Shown: positions 8,405-18,054, counted from the first letter of the stretch. The stretch is 64,000 bases of DNA from JAJPHW01 sp963799065 (GCA_963799065.1 CAWCVJ010000003.1:1054001-1118000), one strand, 5' to 3'. The notes: generated by a model from the letters alone, not told the origin. A program made the numbers and translations.

Positions 8405-9013
8405 GGGGATTTCCTTTCACGTTATCGCTCTCAACGAGCGGGTTTCTGTCAAGTGGCTCGTCTCGGTTCTGTCCGAGACGTCCATGGCCAGAATAACGCG
8501 ATCCAGTAACACGTGCAATCAGGTGGCTCCACGAGAACAAAACTCCTTGTCGCGCATATCCCTTGGTTTAATCCCTTTTTCTGGCAGTCTTTTCGAGTTC
8601 CAAACGAGCGCATAGTTGCCAACGTGCTCAGAGAGGATTGGATTAGGAATGATATGTCGGCTTCTCGGAAACAATCCGCGCAAGCATCCTCAGTTGAGGA
8701 GAACAGGCCAATACATATTTCCAGCCCGACAATAACTCGAAACGCTCATTGGCGATTTATCGCTAATCAAGAACAAAACTAACCCGGAAAGCCACGCATT
8801 TTGTGACGAATCTTTCGGGCCGAGTCCCTGAAGTCAAGGCTTGAACCAGATGAGCGGTTTGTGCGGCTCGCCCCCAGAAGCGTCCCTGCACACAAATGCA
8901 GGAATCGCGTGCAGACTTACCTCCCATCGATTGACGGTCCGCTCAGCGCTATTCGCACGACTCCCAAAAAATGATCGGGATGAACGTAACGGAATCGTCC
9001 TCTGATCGATTAG
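8405..9013. other. Gene-free stretch upstream of the NYN gene
   Basis: No convincing gene on either strand. It holds a small hairpin GTCTCGG/CCGAGAC (8460-8479) in the presumed NYN leader, and a second copy of the dispersed repeat at 8636-8710 (AATGATATGTCGGCTT, then AGGAGAACAGGCCAA). Confidence 0.5.
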
Positions 9014-10852
9014 CTAATTGCCGAGCGAAATTGCAGCCTTACCTGCCAGCCGCTCACTGATGTGCTCTCCGATCCGGTCGGCGAAGCTGCCTCTCAGGCC
9101 GACGGTTGTATTGAGGAGAACTATGGCAGCGTAATCGCCCTTAGGATTGAAAAAAGCATAGGCGCTGTACCCTCCGGTCGCTCCGTTGTGCCAGTAGTTG
9201 CCCGATTCTGGGTCGAAGAGCCATGCCAGAGCGATCTTCTGTCCGTCAGCGTCGGCATGCAGTTCGTGCGACTGCGCCAGGGCAGCCACGATCGTCTTAG
9301 CCGCTGGCCATGCGTCCTTGGTCTTGATCTTTTCCGGATGCAGGTTCGCTTCGAGATAGATCAGCATGTCGGGCGCCGTGGAGCGAATCGCGCCTGCACC
9401 GGCGAGGGCGTCTAGATCCCACGCATGTGCCGGCCGATGGTCCGCAGTGTGGCCGGGGATAAACCGCGCATGCTGCGCCGGGGTGAGCTCAACGGCTGTG
9501 TCGTCCATCCCCAGTGGCTTCAGTACCTCTTCCTCCAGCAGGGCGGGATAGGGCTTTCCCGCGCGAACCGAAAGCGCCTGCCCAAGCAGGCCGAAGCCCA
9601 GATTGCTGTAGAGGAACTCCGTCGTGTCCGGCCTGGCGACGCCATGCTTCGCGAGGAAGGCGTAGAGATTGGCCGCATGATAGTCCGCATAGGGATTTGC
9701 CGCGTCCGTCGGCTTAAAGTTATCCGGCATGCGCGGCAACCCGGAGTGTTGCGTGACGAGATCGAGCAGCGTGATTTCGCGACCAGTGGGTTTCTCGACG
9801 GTTCCGGGCGGCAAGAGCTCGCGGACGGGATCGTCAAACTTCACCTTGCCTTGTTCCACCATTTGGGACAGGATCAGGCCGGTGAAGGTCTTGGTGATGG
9901 AGCCGATCTCAAAGATTGAGTCCGGCCTCGCCACGCCGTAGCTGAACACGCGCCGCACCCCATGAACCACCAGGGCAATGGAAACGCCGGCCCCGGTTGA
10001 CGGCGCGAGCTCACCCGATTTGAGCGCACCTGCGAGATCGCGGTCGAGCACCGATTGCAGATCGTCTGCGTTAACAGGCGGCATGGCAGGGTCGTATTTC
10101 GCCGGAGCGACCGGCACGGCGGCGATTGCGTTGCTTTGGCGTGTCAGGGTCAAAGGCAGGGAGCTGCCATTCTGGCTCCACGTTCCGGCCAGAGTGTCTC
10201 CGTCTGCCGAGAGCATACCCTCGAAGCGCCCCTTCACAGCGGGAACATCGAACGATACGTTGTCGCTGCTGAACACGACGTTGCTGCAGCCGATGCCCAT
10301 GGAACCCTGGTCCAGGCTGTCCAGCGAACAGTACTCCTGCCCCGCAGCATCGCTCTTTACGTGCAGCTGAATGCGGAGAGCTGCCCCACCAGCATGCAGC
10401 GTTCCCAACCAGATTCCATCGAGCCGCGAAGGCTTGGCGGCTGGCGCAAAGGTATCGCGGGTAAAGACCAGCGGGATGGTCTTGCCCTGGTTCCAGGTGC
10501 CCGTGAGGGTTTTGCCGTCGGCGGATACCGTTCCCTGCCAGGAGCCGCGCACCGCGGGTACGGAGAATGCCAGGGTCTGGCCGGCAAGATGGAAATCCGT
10601 GCAAGGAATGTCCCTCGCTCCCTGGCTGGGACTATTGAGAGCACCCGTGACTTCGCCTGCCGCGTCCACGTGTAGATGGAGCTTGACAGGTAGAGAGCCA
10701 ACCGTGCCCGAGTAGTCGCCGGAAACGGTCTGCGCGACCTGCGCCTGCACCTCAAATGGCATGCTTCCAAGCGTACAAAAAAGAACCGCCCACAGCGAGA
10801 ACGCGATGACCGTTGGTCGATAGGAGGGAGATAGAAGTTTTACCGTGGACAT
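9014..10852 (-). CDS. Serine hydrolase, class C beta-lactamase family, with duplicated N-terminal domain
   Basis: 612-aa secreted protein. A signal peptide (residues 1-38, ending VQAQ) is followed by two similar ~100-residue domains (GDYSGTVGSLPVKLHLHV and DGIWLGTLHAGGAALRIQLH), each ending near ADGKTLTGTW/ADGDTLAGTW. The C-terminal catalytic domain has SxxK in SITKTF, YSN (YSNLGFGLLG) and HNGATGG, the three motifs of penicillin-binding protein/beta-lactamase class C enzymes. It is probably a periplasmic esterase or peptidase; resistance is not implied. ATG at 10852 with GAAGGGA upstream is preferred to the longer frame to 10999, which would overlap the next gene. It is downstream of a sigma-factor pair on the same strand. 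Confidence 0.88.
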   Translation of the reverse strand: MSTVKLLSPSYRPTVIAFSLWAVLFCTLGSMPFEVQAQVAQTVSGDYSGTVGSLPVKLHLHVDAAGEVTGALNSPSQGARDIPCTDFHLAGQTLAFSVPAVRGSWQGTVSADGKTLTGTWNQGKTIPLVFTRDTFAPAAKPSRLDGIWLGTLHAGGAALRIQLHVKSDAAGQEYCSLDSLDQGSMGIGCSNVVFSSDNVSFDVPAVKGRFEGMLSADGDTLAGTWSQNGSSLPLTLTRQSNAIAAVPVAPAKYDPAMPPVNADDLQSVLDRDLAGALKSGELAPSTGAGVSIALVVHGVRRVFSYGVARPDSIFEIGSITKTFTGLILSQMVEQGKVKFDDPVRELLPPGTVEKPTGREITLLDLVTQHSGLPRMPDNFKPTDAANPYADYHAANLYAFLAKHGVARPDTTEFLYSNLGFGLLGQALSVRAGKPYPALLEEEVLKPLGMDDTAVELTPAQHARFIPGHTADHRPAHAWDLDALAGAGAIRSTAPDMLIYLEANLHPEKIKTKDAWPAAKTIVAALAQSHELHADADGQKIALAWLFDPESGNYWHNGATGGYSAYAFFNPKGDYAAIVLLNTTVGLRGSFADRIGEHISERLAGKAAISLGN

Positions 10853-10941
10853 AGGTGTGCATCCCTTCTGGATAATTACGAGAGTGAAAAGCAGGCAGGT
10901 CAGCTCTTTCCTGGAAAGCCGTGCGGTGGTTGCGCATCCGG

Positions 10942-11541
10942 TCACTTGCCAAGTGCCGTCAGCTCGTCGATACGTTTCTGGAGTTTCCCGGCGGCCCATT
11001 GGTTCAGTCTCCAGACTGCGAAAAAGACTGCTGCGACGATTGCAGGGGAGACAAGCGAGGTGAGGACAAAGTGCTGCAGGTGGACGGGGTGCGCCTTCCA
11101 GCGGTTGATCGCCGATCCGATTTCGAAGATCGCAAGCCCCGGCACGACCGGTAGCAGGTACCAGAGCAAAACGGTGCGCAATGCGTCCCGCTGGCGCTCC
11201 AGTGATTTGCGATGGAAATCGATGCAGGTGCTCAAACCCAGATCGGCCGGTGCGGTGCGCACAGATCCTCGCCGATGCAGCTCAAACATGACCGTCAACG
11301 TACCGGCGACAACCAGTCCCGCTCCTACGCGAACCAGCAGCCCGTGCAGCGTCCACCCGGAATATCCGAAGCCTGCGATGACTACCGCTCCGGCTGCGTA
11401 CTCCCTGAGGTTGCGCCAGAAAACCCGGCGTTCAAACTTGTTCAACTTGCGGCGAAAGTCTTCGGGGCGGACCTTTGGCGGTTCCGTCGTTTGACTTTGC
11501 CACAGGTTCCTCAGGTCGTCCGTTGCGGAATGATCAGTCAT
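10942..11541 (-). CDS. Membrane protein paired with an ECF sigma factor
   Basis: 199-aa protein with a soluble charged N-terminus (residues 1-48) and about four membrane segments (near 53-70, 75-90, 130-150, 165-185). Strong ribosome-binding site GGAGG lies six bases before ATG 11541. The ATG lies inside the end of the sigma-factor gene (8-bp overlap), so translation is coupled. Position suggests an anti-sigma factor or sensor, but I see no zinc anti-sigma motif, so this role is inference from context. Confidence 0.75.
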   Translation of the reverse strand: MTDHSATDDLRNLWQSQTTEPPKVRPEDFRRKLNKFERRVFWRNLREYAAGAVVIAGFGYSGWTLHGLLVRVGAGLVVAGTLTVMFELHRRGSVRTAPADLGLSTCIDFHRKSLERQRDALRTVLLWYLLPVVPGLAIFEIGSAINRWKAHPVHLQHFVLTSLVSPAIVAAVFFAVWRLNQWAAGKLQKRIDELTALGK

Positions 11542-12052
11542 GCTTGCCTCCTGCCTGGAAACGGTCTGTGAGAACGTTCTTAATGCGATGAACCTTGGTG
11601 GCCACATTGCCCGGCGAAAGGCCGGTCACCTCTGCGATCTCGGCCGCACCTTCGCCTTCCAGAAACAGCAACATCACTTGCCGGTCAATTGGTTTCAAAT
11701 CGCGGATCAGCGTGATCAGCCTCTCCAGCGCCATCTGTCGTTCAGCGAGGCTGGCGACATCGGCCCCTCCGTCCGTGACCTCGATGCCTTCGATGCTGAC
11801 CAAGTGTCGGGCCTTCGTGCGACGATCGGCGTCAACGTGAGAAGACGCCACGTTGTGCGCCACGCGATACATCCAGGTGCGAAGAGAGCAACGCGCGTCA
11901 AAGTATTCGAGACTTCGCCATAACCCCAGATGAATCTCTTGCAGCAAATCGCGACGCGCTTCCGGATCTGCCTCGTATGCTCGTGCGAGGCGGGCGAGCG
12001 CAGGTTCATGCGTGCGAATTGCCTCCTCGTATAGAACCTGCCGCCTTGCCAT
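11534..12052 (-). CDS. ECF-type RNA polymerase sigma factor
   Basis: 172-aa sigma-70 family protein. Region 2 contains DLLQEIHLGLWRSLEYFD and the RTWMYRVAHNVASSHV segment (-10 recognition and melting). Region 4 contains LKPIDRQVMLLFLEGEGAAEIAEVTGLSPGNVATKVHRIK, a helix-turn-helix for -35 recognition. No region 1 or 3, as expected for ECF factors. It overlaps the membrane-protein gene by 8 bp, and the serine hydrolase follows on the same strand, which suggests an envelope-related regulon. Confidence 0.9.
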   Translation of the reverse strand: MARRQVLYEEAIRTHEPALARLARAYEADPEARRDLLQEIHLGLWRSLEYFDARCSLRTWMYRVAHNVASSHVDADRRTKARHLVSIEGIEVTDGGADVASLAERQMALERLITLIRDLKPIDRQVMLLFLEGEGAAEIAEVTGLSPGNVATKVHRIKNVLTDRFQAGGKHD

Positions 12053-12465
12053 GGCCTCAGATTTCCCTTCTGATCAAGGTAGTCGGCGGACCATGCCATT
12101 TCTTACAAAAACTCTAGAGAAATCGCAGATAGGCATCCGCCCATCAAGTCGAACCCACTCTTCCGAGGTCTTTGGTCGTCGCACTGGATGCGCCTGCTCG
12201 GGAGGGGAGGGAAGTATGCGAATCGCAGATGGAGGGTCTTCTGATTTGATAACTTTAGCTAGTACCGAAGCGCTCATCTCCGGTGAATAGGGAACGAAGG
12301 ATCGGCTTCTGTTAACCATCGCCCGAGCAGAATGGTTCAGTTGACGAGAACAGGCCAAACCACTCATCGAAAACTATCGCGGTCATCGCGGTGTTTCTCT
12401 GCGATCACGAGACGCCTCATCGAACAGTTCTCAAACAGACCTCGAACAAACTCGGATTGAGTTCG
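12053..12465. other. Gene-free stretch upstream of the sigma-factor gene
   Basis: No supported gene. A third, diverged copy of the dispersed repeat lies near 12285-12355 (ATCGGCTTCT ... CAGTTGACGAGAACAGGCC). The sigma operon promoter should lie at the left end of this gap but I could not pick one with confidence. Confidence 0.4.
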
Positions 12466-12625
12466 GGCGGGTGGCCCACTTTTACGCTCTTTGTAAAGGT
12501 GGGCATTCATGCTGCCTGCGCCGGGAGTTTTATCTTGATCTCTCTCTGCTGATTCAGTTTCACCGCGCCCTCTTCCCCGAAAGCATAACTCCGACAGCTG
12601 CTCCAGCGCCACTGCTTCAGCGCGC
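12466..12625 (-). mobile_element. REP-bounded RAYT-tail element, copy D (truncated)
   Basis: Begins with GGCGGGTGG and the same hairpin as copies A-C, with the left arm reduced to CCCACTTTTAC, then the transposase tail in diverged form. It loses similarity near 12625, so the inner transposase end and the second hairpin are missing. Older and more decayed than A-C. Confidence 0.6.
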
Positions 12626-12711
12626 GGCAGCCGCGCGCTGGCCAGCACTGCCGCTGAGAGCAACTGCAAGGGATGAAAGGCAGATCATGATTGCCGTGGT
12701 ATTGCCGGGTG

Positions 12712-12745
12712 CCCCAGCCTTTCGCGTTCTCTGCGAAGGCTGGGG
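12712..12745. repeat. REP-type hairpin, family 2
   Basis: Arms CCCCAGCCTTTCGC and GCGAAGGCTGGGG with a short loop, preceded by GGGTG as in the copies at 3779-3814 and 43505-43542. Confidence 0.6.
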
Positions 12746-13238
12746 ACTTTGATCTCGACTAACCCAAATTCCCAAAATGGGCCAAGCCCTCATCTTTATT
12801 GGCGATTTCGCATTATTTCCTTGACACTCTTCCCCAAACCTGCGAACACTGGAAGTATGCTTTCGCCATCAAAGAGCTTGGGAAAGATCGAATCTTCCAA
12901 GTCGTTGACAACAAAAATTTTTAAAGAAAGCGCCTCCGTAAGTGATTCATTCCAAAGATTTTTAAATCCGAACCCCTTCTAAGTCACTGACTTAAAAGAT
13001 TTTTCAATGAAGGTAGGGGGTAGGGGGAAGGGGGGTAGGCTCTCTCCCAAAAAATAAAACTCTCTTCGCGCCGGCTTCTCCGGTTCCCGCTTTCGCGCAA
13101 CCAACGCGCGAAAATGGGGCACCCTCAGCACTTTCTTAAGCAGGGATCCTTCGACTGCGCGGACGGGTTGCTTCGCTCTCGTCCGCTTCGCTCAGGATGA
13201 CAGGCTTTTCATTGGGCGCGGCGGCCCGCTCTACTTCT
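12746..13238. other. AT-rich to G-tract gene-free stretch downstream of sucA
   Basis: No convincing gene. It is AT-rich to about 13010, then has a G-tract cluster (GGGGG-TA-GGGGG-AA-GGGGGG, 13016-13036) that could form a G-quadruplex on the plus strand. At 13146-13206 there is a hairpin-rich REP-like segment (GCGGACG/CGTCCGC inside GATCCTTCG...CAGGATGACA). These may end the sucA transcript. Confidence 0.45.
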
Positions 13239-15746
13239 TTATTTCGACTCGCCGTTGCTTTGCAGCGCTAGTGAGAGCAGGGTGTGTTGCTCCATCTCGT
13301 GGGCCTTCGCGCTGCCGGTGGCTGGGCTTGGGCTGGCTGAGCGCTTCACCGAGAGTACGGAGTGTTCGCCTGCAATTTGGCGCAGCCTGGGCAGAATGAA
13401 GGAGAGCGGTCCCATGTTGGCCGGCTCTTCTTGCACCCAAACGATCTCTCGCGCGGCCGGATGTTGCGCGATGGCGGCTTGCAGTTCAGCTTCGGGGAAC
13501 GGATAAAGCTGTTCGACGAAGATGATCGCGGCGGAAGTGTTCTTGAGCTTCTTGCGCTCTTCGCGCAGTTCGCGGCCAATTTTTCCGGTGCAAAGTAGGA
13601 GACGCTTCGCATCGGTGATCTCATTGTCCGGAATTACGTTCTGAAATCCGCCGTGGCTGAAATCCGCGATGGGCGACGAAGCGTCCGGATTGCGCAACAT
13701 GCTCTTGGGAGTGAACACGACCAGCGGCTTACGCCACTTGCGCAGCGCCTGACGCCGCAGCAGATGGAAATATTGCGCAGCGTTCGACGGCTGGCAGATT
13801 TGAAAATTATGCCGCGCGGCGAGTTGGAGAAAGCGCTCAATGCGCGCGCTGGAGTGTTCCGGCCCTTGGCCTTCAAAGCCGTGCGGCAGCAGCAGTCCGA
13901 CGCCGGAGAGCAGTCCCCACTTTTCTTCGCCGGCGCTGATGAATTGATCGATCACGGCTTGCGCAACGTTGGCGAAGTCGCCAAACTGCGCTTCCCATAG
14001 CACCAGCGCCTCAGGATAATCGCGGCTGTAGCCGTATTCGAACGCGAGCACGGCAGCTTCCGAAAGAGTTGAATTGTAAATCTCGCACGGAGCCTGATCG
14101 CTTGAAATATGTTCGAGCGGAACGTACTCTTGTTCGTTCTCGATGTCCAATAAAACCGAGTGGCGCTGATTGAAAGTGCCGCGGCGGCTATCCTGACCGG
14201 TGAGGCGCACGGGGTAACCGCTCTTCACCAGGCTGGCGAAAGCAAGTGCTTCGGCCATGCCGTAATCCACGGGACGCTTGCCTGCGCCCATCTCGGCGCG
14301 CTGCTCCATCAACTTCTTGACTTTAGGATGGATGTGAAAGTCTTTGGGATACGTCGTGAGCCGCTCAGTGAGTTCTGACAGCTCTTGTTCTGAAACTGTG
14401 GTGTCGACGTCGTATTGTGATTTATAGCGTCCGCCGAGATAGCCGTCCCAATAAGCAGGCAGGCTGCGCATCGAAGGCTTCTTGGTCAGCGATCCGGCTT
14501 TTTTCTGAGCCGCTTCGAACTCTTCGCGAATGGTTTTGACGAGGGCCGGTGCGTCCTCGATGCCCGTATCTTCGGCGTATATTTCCCAGAGCGGAGGATG
14601 ATCTTTGATGGCTTTATAAATGAGCGGCTGCGTGATGGTAGGATCGTCGACTTCGCTGTGACCGTGGCGACGATAGCCGATGAGATCGATGACGACGTCG
14701 CTGTTGAAGGTGTAGCGATAGTCGAGAGCGAGGCGTGCGATGCGAATGACGGCATCAACATCTTCGGCGTTGACGTGGAAAATTGGGATGTCCTGGCGGC
14801 GCGCGATCTGGGCGGAGAAGCGTGAAGAGTGCAGTTCGCTGCGCACGGTGGTGAATCCGATCAGGTTATTGACGATGACGTGAACCGTGCCGCCGACGGT
14901 GTAGCCGGGCAGATCGGCGAAGTTGATGGTTTCGGCGGTGACGCCCTGTCCGGCAAATGCAGCATCGCCGTGGACCACCAGCGGCAAATACTTTTCTTTG
15001 CCGCCGTCAGCGGTGCGATCTTGCTTGGCGCGAGTGCGTCCGATGGTGACCGGGGCGACGACTTCGAGATGGCTGGGGTTCGAGACCAGATGAATGTGAA
15101 TCTTGTCGCCGGAGCGGGTCTCGTAGGTTCCGGTCGCGCCAAGGTGATACTTTACATCGCCGCCGCCTAGAACGCTGCGCGGGTCGACGTCTTCGAACGA
15201 GGCAAACACTTCTTCGGCGGGGCGTTTCGCGATTTGGATGATGGCCGTGAGGCGTCCGCGATGGCTCATGCCCATCACGAGTTCGACCGCGCCGCGCTTG
15301 CCAGCGCCATCGAGAATTTCGTCGATCAAAGGAACGAGTGCGGTCGCGCCTTCCAGCGAGAATCGCTTAGTGCCGAGGTAGCGATTCTGCATGACCTGCT
15401 CGAAGACGTCGGCGCGAATAAGTTGATCGAGAGCGGCGCGTTGATCGACGCTACCCTGCGGACCTTCCATGCGTTCTTGAATCCAGTGCCGACGTTCCGG
15501 CTGGCTGAGATGCATGAACTCTACGCCGACGGTGCCGCAGTAAAATTCGCGCGCTTCGCGCGCGGCATCGCCTTCGAGCGCAAGTTCGGGTCGCGCCTGC
15601 GGAGGCATGAAGCCTAGCGGATCGAGATCGGCTTCGAGAAATCCCCACTGGCGGAAGGCGTCGAAGATGCGCTCGCGGTCTTCTCCGGTGCGCTTGGGTG
15701 CAGCGGTGCGGCGGGCGGTTGGTACTTTGATGTCTGTCGTGGCCAT
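13239..15746 (-). CDS. sucA: 2-oxoglutarate dehydrogenase E1 component
   Basis: 835-aa thiamine-diphosphate enzyme of the citric acid cycle, decarboxylating 2-oxoglutarate in the OGDH complex. Visible family motifs: SHRGRLTAI near the start of the ThDP domain, GDAAFAGQGV with the VNNLIGFTT cofactor-binding segment, RRHGHSEVDDP, and the C-terminal transketolase-like part (GTFNQRHSVLLD, EAQFGDFANVAQ, LLPHGFEGQGPEHSSARIERFLQL). It is about 95 residues shorter than the E. coli enzyme, mostly at the N-terminal E2-binding arm. No E2 or E3 gene is adjacent. Confidence 0.95.
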   Translation of the reverse strand: MATTDIKVPTARRTAAPKRTGEDRERIFDAFRQWGFLEADLDPLGFMPPQARPELALEGDAAREAREFYCGTVGVEFMHLSQPERRHWIQERMEGPQGSVDQRAALDQLIRADVFEQVMQNRYLGTKRFSLEGATALVPLIDEILDGAGKRGAVELVMGMSHRGRLTAIIQIAKRPAEEVFASFEDVDPRSVLGGGDVKYHLGATGTYETRSGDKIHIHLVSNPSHLEVVAPVTIGRTRAKQDRTADGGKEKYLPLVVHGDAAFAGQGVTAETINFADLPGYTVGGTVHVIVNNLIGFTTVRSELHSSRFSAQIARRQDIPIFHVNAEDVDAVIRIARLALDYRYTFNSDVVIDLIGYRRHGHSEVDDPTITQPLIYKAIKDHPPLWEIYAEDTGIEDAPALVKTIREEFEAAQKKAGSLTKKPSMRSLPAYWDGYLGGRYKSQYDVDTTVSEQELSELTERLTTYPKDFHIHPKVKKLMEQRAEMGAGKRPVDYGMAEALAFASLVKSGYPVRLTGQDSRRGTFNQRHSVLLDIENEQEYVPLEHISSDQAPCEIYNSTLSEAAVLAFEYGYSRDYPEALVLWEAQFGDFANVAQAVIDQFISAGEEKWGLLSGVGLLLPHGFEGQGPEHSSARIERFLQLAARHNFQICQPSNAAQYFHLLRRQALRKWRKPLVVFTPKSMLRNPDASSPIADFSHGGFQNVIPDNEITDAKRLLLCTGKIGRELREERKKLKNTSAAIIFVEQLYPFPEAELQAAIAQHPAAREIVWVQEEPANMGPLSFILPRLRQIAGEHSVLSVKRSASPSPATGSAKAHEMEQHTLLSLALQSNGESK

Positions 15747-15811
15747 AACTTTATAGGATAACGGATGACGGCCAAGCGTGGGAGGTTACCGGCGTTCGGC
15801 CCGCGGTGAAC

Positions 15812-16657
15812 TCAGGCGAGGTTTGCGGGATGTCCAGTTAAGCGCTCGATCCGTTTCGCGATCGGCGGATGCGTCGAAAATAAGCTACCGAAGTTCATTC
15901 CCAGGAATGGTTGCACGATAAAAAGGTGCGCGGTCGAAGGGGTCGCCGCCATGGGCAGGCGCTTTGAGTACGCATCCAGTTTGCCCAGAGCGCTGGCTAG
16001 TGCGTAAGGGTTGCCGGTGAAATGTGCGCCGGTGGCGTCGGCTTCGTATTCGCGGGAGCGCGACACTGCGAGTTGAATTAACAAGGCTGCAATCGGTGCA
16101 AGGATTAACATCAACAGGCCGTCCAAGCCGCCCCCTCGACGATTGTCACGGCCGCCCATTCCGCCGAAGAAAAATCCGAAGCGCGAAATGTAAGTGACTG
16201 CACCGGCGATAGTCGCGGCAATCGAACTGATCAAGATATCGCGATTGTTGACGTGGCCTAACTCGTGGGCTAACACGCCTTCAAGTTCCTCATCGTTCAG
16301 CAGATTCAGAATTCCCTGAGTCACAGCGACGGAGGCATGTTGTGGGTTGCGTCCGGTGGCGAAGGCGTTCGGCGAGTCTGTAGGAATGACATAGAGCTTG
16401 GGCATGGGAATGCCAATTTTCTGCGTGAGGCGCTGCACCACGTCGTAGGCGCGAGGAAGTTGTTCGCGGGTAACGGGCTGTGCGCGATAGGTCGCCAGCG
16501 CGATCTTGTCGGAGAAAAAGTAGGCTGTAAAGTTTGTGGCCGCTGCGATGACCAACGCGAGCAACATGCCATTTCTGCCGCCGAGACTTCCGCCAACGAA
16601 CATCAGCAATAAGGTCAGCGCGACGAGTAAGAATGCGGTTTTGAGCATGTTCCCCAT
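15812..16657 (-). CDS. htpX: HtpX-type membrane zinc metalloprotease
   Basis: 281-aa inner-membrane M48 protease for quality control of membrane proteins. Two N-terminal membrane segments (residues 7-23 and 30-48), zinc motif HELGH at 131-135, two further hydrophobic segments (142-160 and near 180-197), and the third zinc ligand in SREYEADATG. Length and layout match HtpX. It is transcribed alone between sucA and the ccm operon. Confidence 0.93.
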   Translation of the reverse strand: MGNMLKTAFLLVALTLLLMFVGGSLGGRNGMLLALVIAAATNFTAYFFSDKIALATYRAQPVTREQLPRAYDVVQRLTQKIGIPMPKLYVIPTDSPNAFATGRNPQHASVAVTQGILNLLNDEELEGVLAHELGHVNNRDILISSIAATIAGAVTYISRFGFFFGGMGGRDNRRGGGLDGLLMLILAPIAALLIQLAVSRSREYEADATGAHFTGNPYALASALGKLDAYSKRLPMAATPSTAHLFIVQPFLGMNFGSLFSTHPPIAKRIERLTGHPANLA

Positions 16658-16749
16658 AAAAGTCCCCTAAGAGATAGATGCGGCAGCGCGGGGCGCGATG
16701 CAGGCCGCTGGAAGCGGTCCCTCTTTAATGGCCTAGCGAGAGGCTATTC

Positions 16750-18054
16750 CTAGACCAACGCCGAGCGCTTCAACGCGCGTTCCAGAGTCTGATCCAACGC
16801 GGCTTTAGCTTTGTCGTATTCCGCCTGCGTGATGCGGCCCTGGTTGCGCTCGATTTCGAGTTCGAAGAGTTCGTCTTTGAGGGCGTCGAGAAGCGCGGTT
16901 GACTTGTTGTTCGCGTTGGGTCTTGGAGTCGGAGACGGAACCGTCGCGGCGGGAGCAGCGAGCGGCGTGGGGACAAGGACGTCTTCCTCAACCATCGCGA
17001 CTGACGAATTCTTGTTGGAGCGGGCCGCGATAACAATACTTCCGGCCAGCAGTACGATCGCGAAGCCGCCCAAAATGTACCAGCGATATTTCTCCAGGGG
17101 ATCGGGGGCGTCGATCGGAGGCCCGAGTCCGCCGCCGGGGCGGGGCGCTGTCGCGGCTGCTTGACCGTTATCGACGGGCGTTGGCGGACCTGCATCGTCG
17201 TCTTTCGCATCTTCTAAGGTTCCGGTGCCGGAAATGCTGAATCCCAATGCTTGGCCGACTTCTACATTGGAAATGACCTGCACATTCGCGTCCGACTGGC
17301 GGGGATCGTTCATGGCTTGAAATGCCGCGCCGCTGGCGGGATTGAACGTCATCGTCTTGGGCAAGATCACAACGAAGTGTTGAATGCCGTAAACGGTTTT
17401 TGGATTGATGTTGAACTTGCCGGTATAGGGCAGATGATAGACGACTTGAAACTGGGTCTCGCCCGGGCGCAGCGGAAAGGCGAAGGCGTAGCGATTTTTT
17501 TCCTTCGTGGGAATGGGATCGGAGTTGATGGGCTGTCCGCCGGCGGTCATGGCCATGGCCTGATCGATCTGTGCACCGTCGGGGAGATAAAACTCGAAGT
17601 TCTGATCCTGCATCTGCGTGCGTGGAGGATTGGACGCATTGTTCACTGCGAGTAGGCGAATGCCGTCTAGTTCATCGGGCTTGGCCTGGAAGCGGAAGAC
17701 GTCGGCGGTAACGGATATTCCTGCGAGTTGTTTGGCAACATCGTAGACCGTGACTTCAACAGACGGCGTTCCCGGCGGCGCCATGCGATGGTAGGTCACG
17801 CCTTGGTGAATCACGCGCACGAGATGGGGCGAAGCGGTGTCATCCAGTTTTATGGTGAAATTTCCTTGCGCGTCGGTCTTGCTGTGCGCGACCTCCTCCA
17901 TGGTTTGAGTCAGCTTAATAAGGATGACTTCATCGCCCGCGGCAGGCTTATTGGTCGTTCCATTGGTGACTTTGCCGGAGAGAGATGCGGCAAACGAAGG
18001 GAAAGAAGAAAGCGTGAGAAGAAGAACGAACCCTACCGAGCGCAGATATTTCAA
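16750..18054 (-). CDS. Secreted protein with carboxypeptidase regulatory-like domain, in ccm operon
   Basis: 434 aa. A signal peptide (ends SFA, about residue 22) is followed by a carboxypeptidase-D regulatory-like beta-sandwich (SGKVTNGTTNKPAAGDEV...). A long extracytoplasmic region follows. One membrane helix lies near 325-343 (YILGGFAIVLLAGSIVIA), and the cytosolic tail carries a short SHOCT-like helix pair (ELEIERNQGRITQAEYDKAK). It starts with TTG overlapping the stop of the preceding gene (TTGA), so it is the last gene of the ccm cluster. Function unknown; a role at the cytochrome assembly site is inferred from position. Confidence 0.75.
   Translation of the reverse strand: MKYLRSVGFVLLLTLSSFPSFAASLSGKVTNGTTNKPAAGDEVILIKLTQTMEEVAHSKTDAQGNFTIKLDDTASPHLVRVIHQGVTYHRMAPPGTPSVEVTVYDVAKQLAGISVTADVFRFQAKPDELDGIRLLAVNNASNPPRTQMQDQNFEFYLPDGAQIDQAMAMTAGGQPINSDPIPTKEKNRYAFAFPLRPGETQFQVVYHLPYTGKFNINPKTVYGIQHFVVILPKTMTFNPASGAAFQAMNDPRQSDANVQVISNVEVGQALGFSISGTGTLEDAKDDDAGPPTPVDNGQAAATAPRPGGGLGPPIDAPDPLEKYRWYILGGFAIVLLAGSIVIAARSNKNSSVAMVEEDVLVPTPLAAPAATVPSPTPRPNANNKSTALLDALKDELFELEIERNQGRITQAEYDKAKAALDQTLERALKRSALV

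Noticed and set aside
12749..12982. Plus-strand 77-aa frame in the AT-rich gap
   Set aside because: Low-complexity Lys/Ser content, no ribosome site and no similarity.
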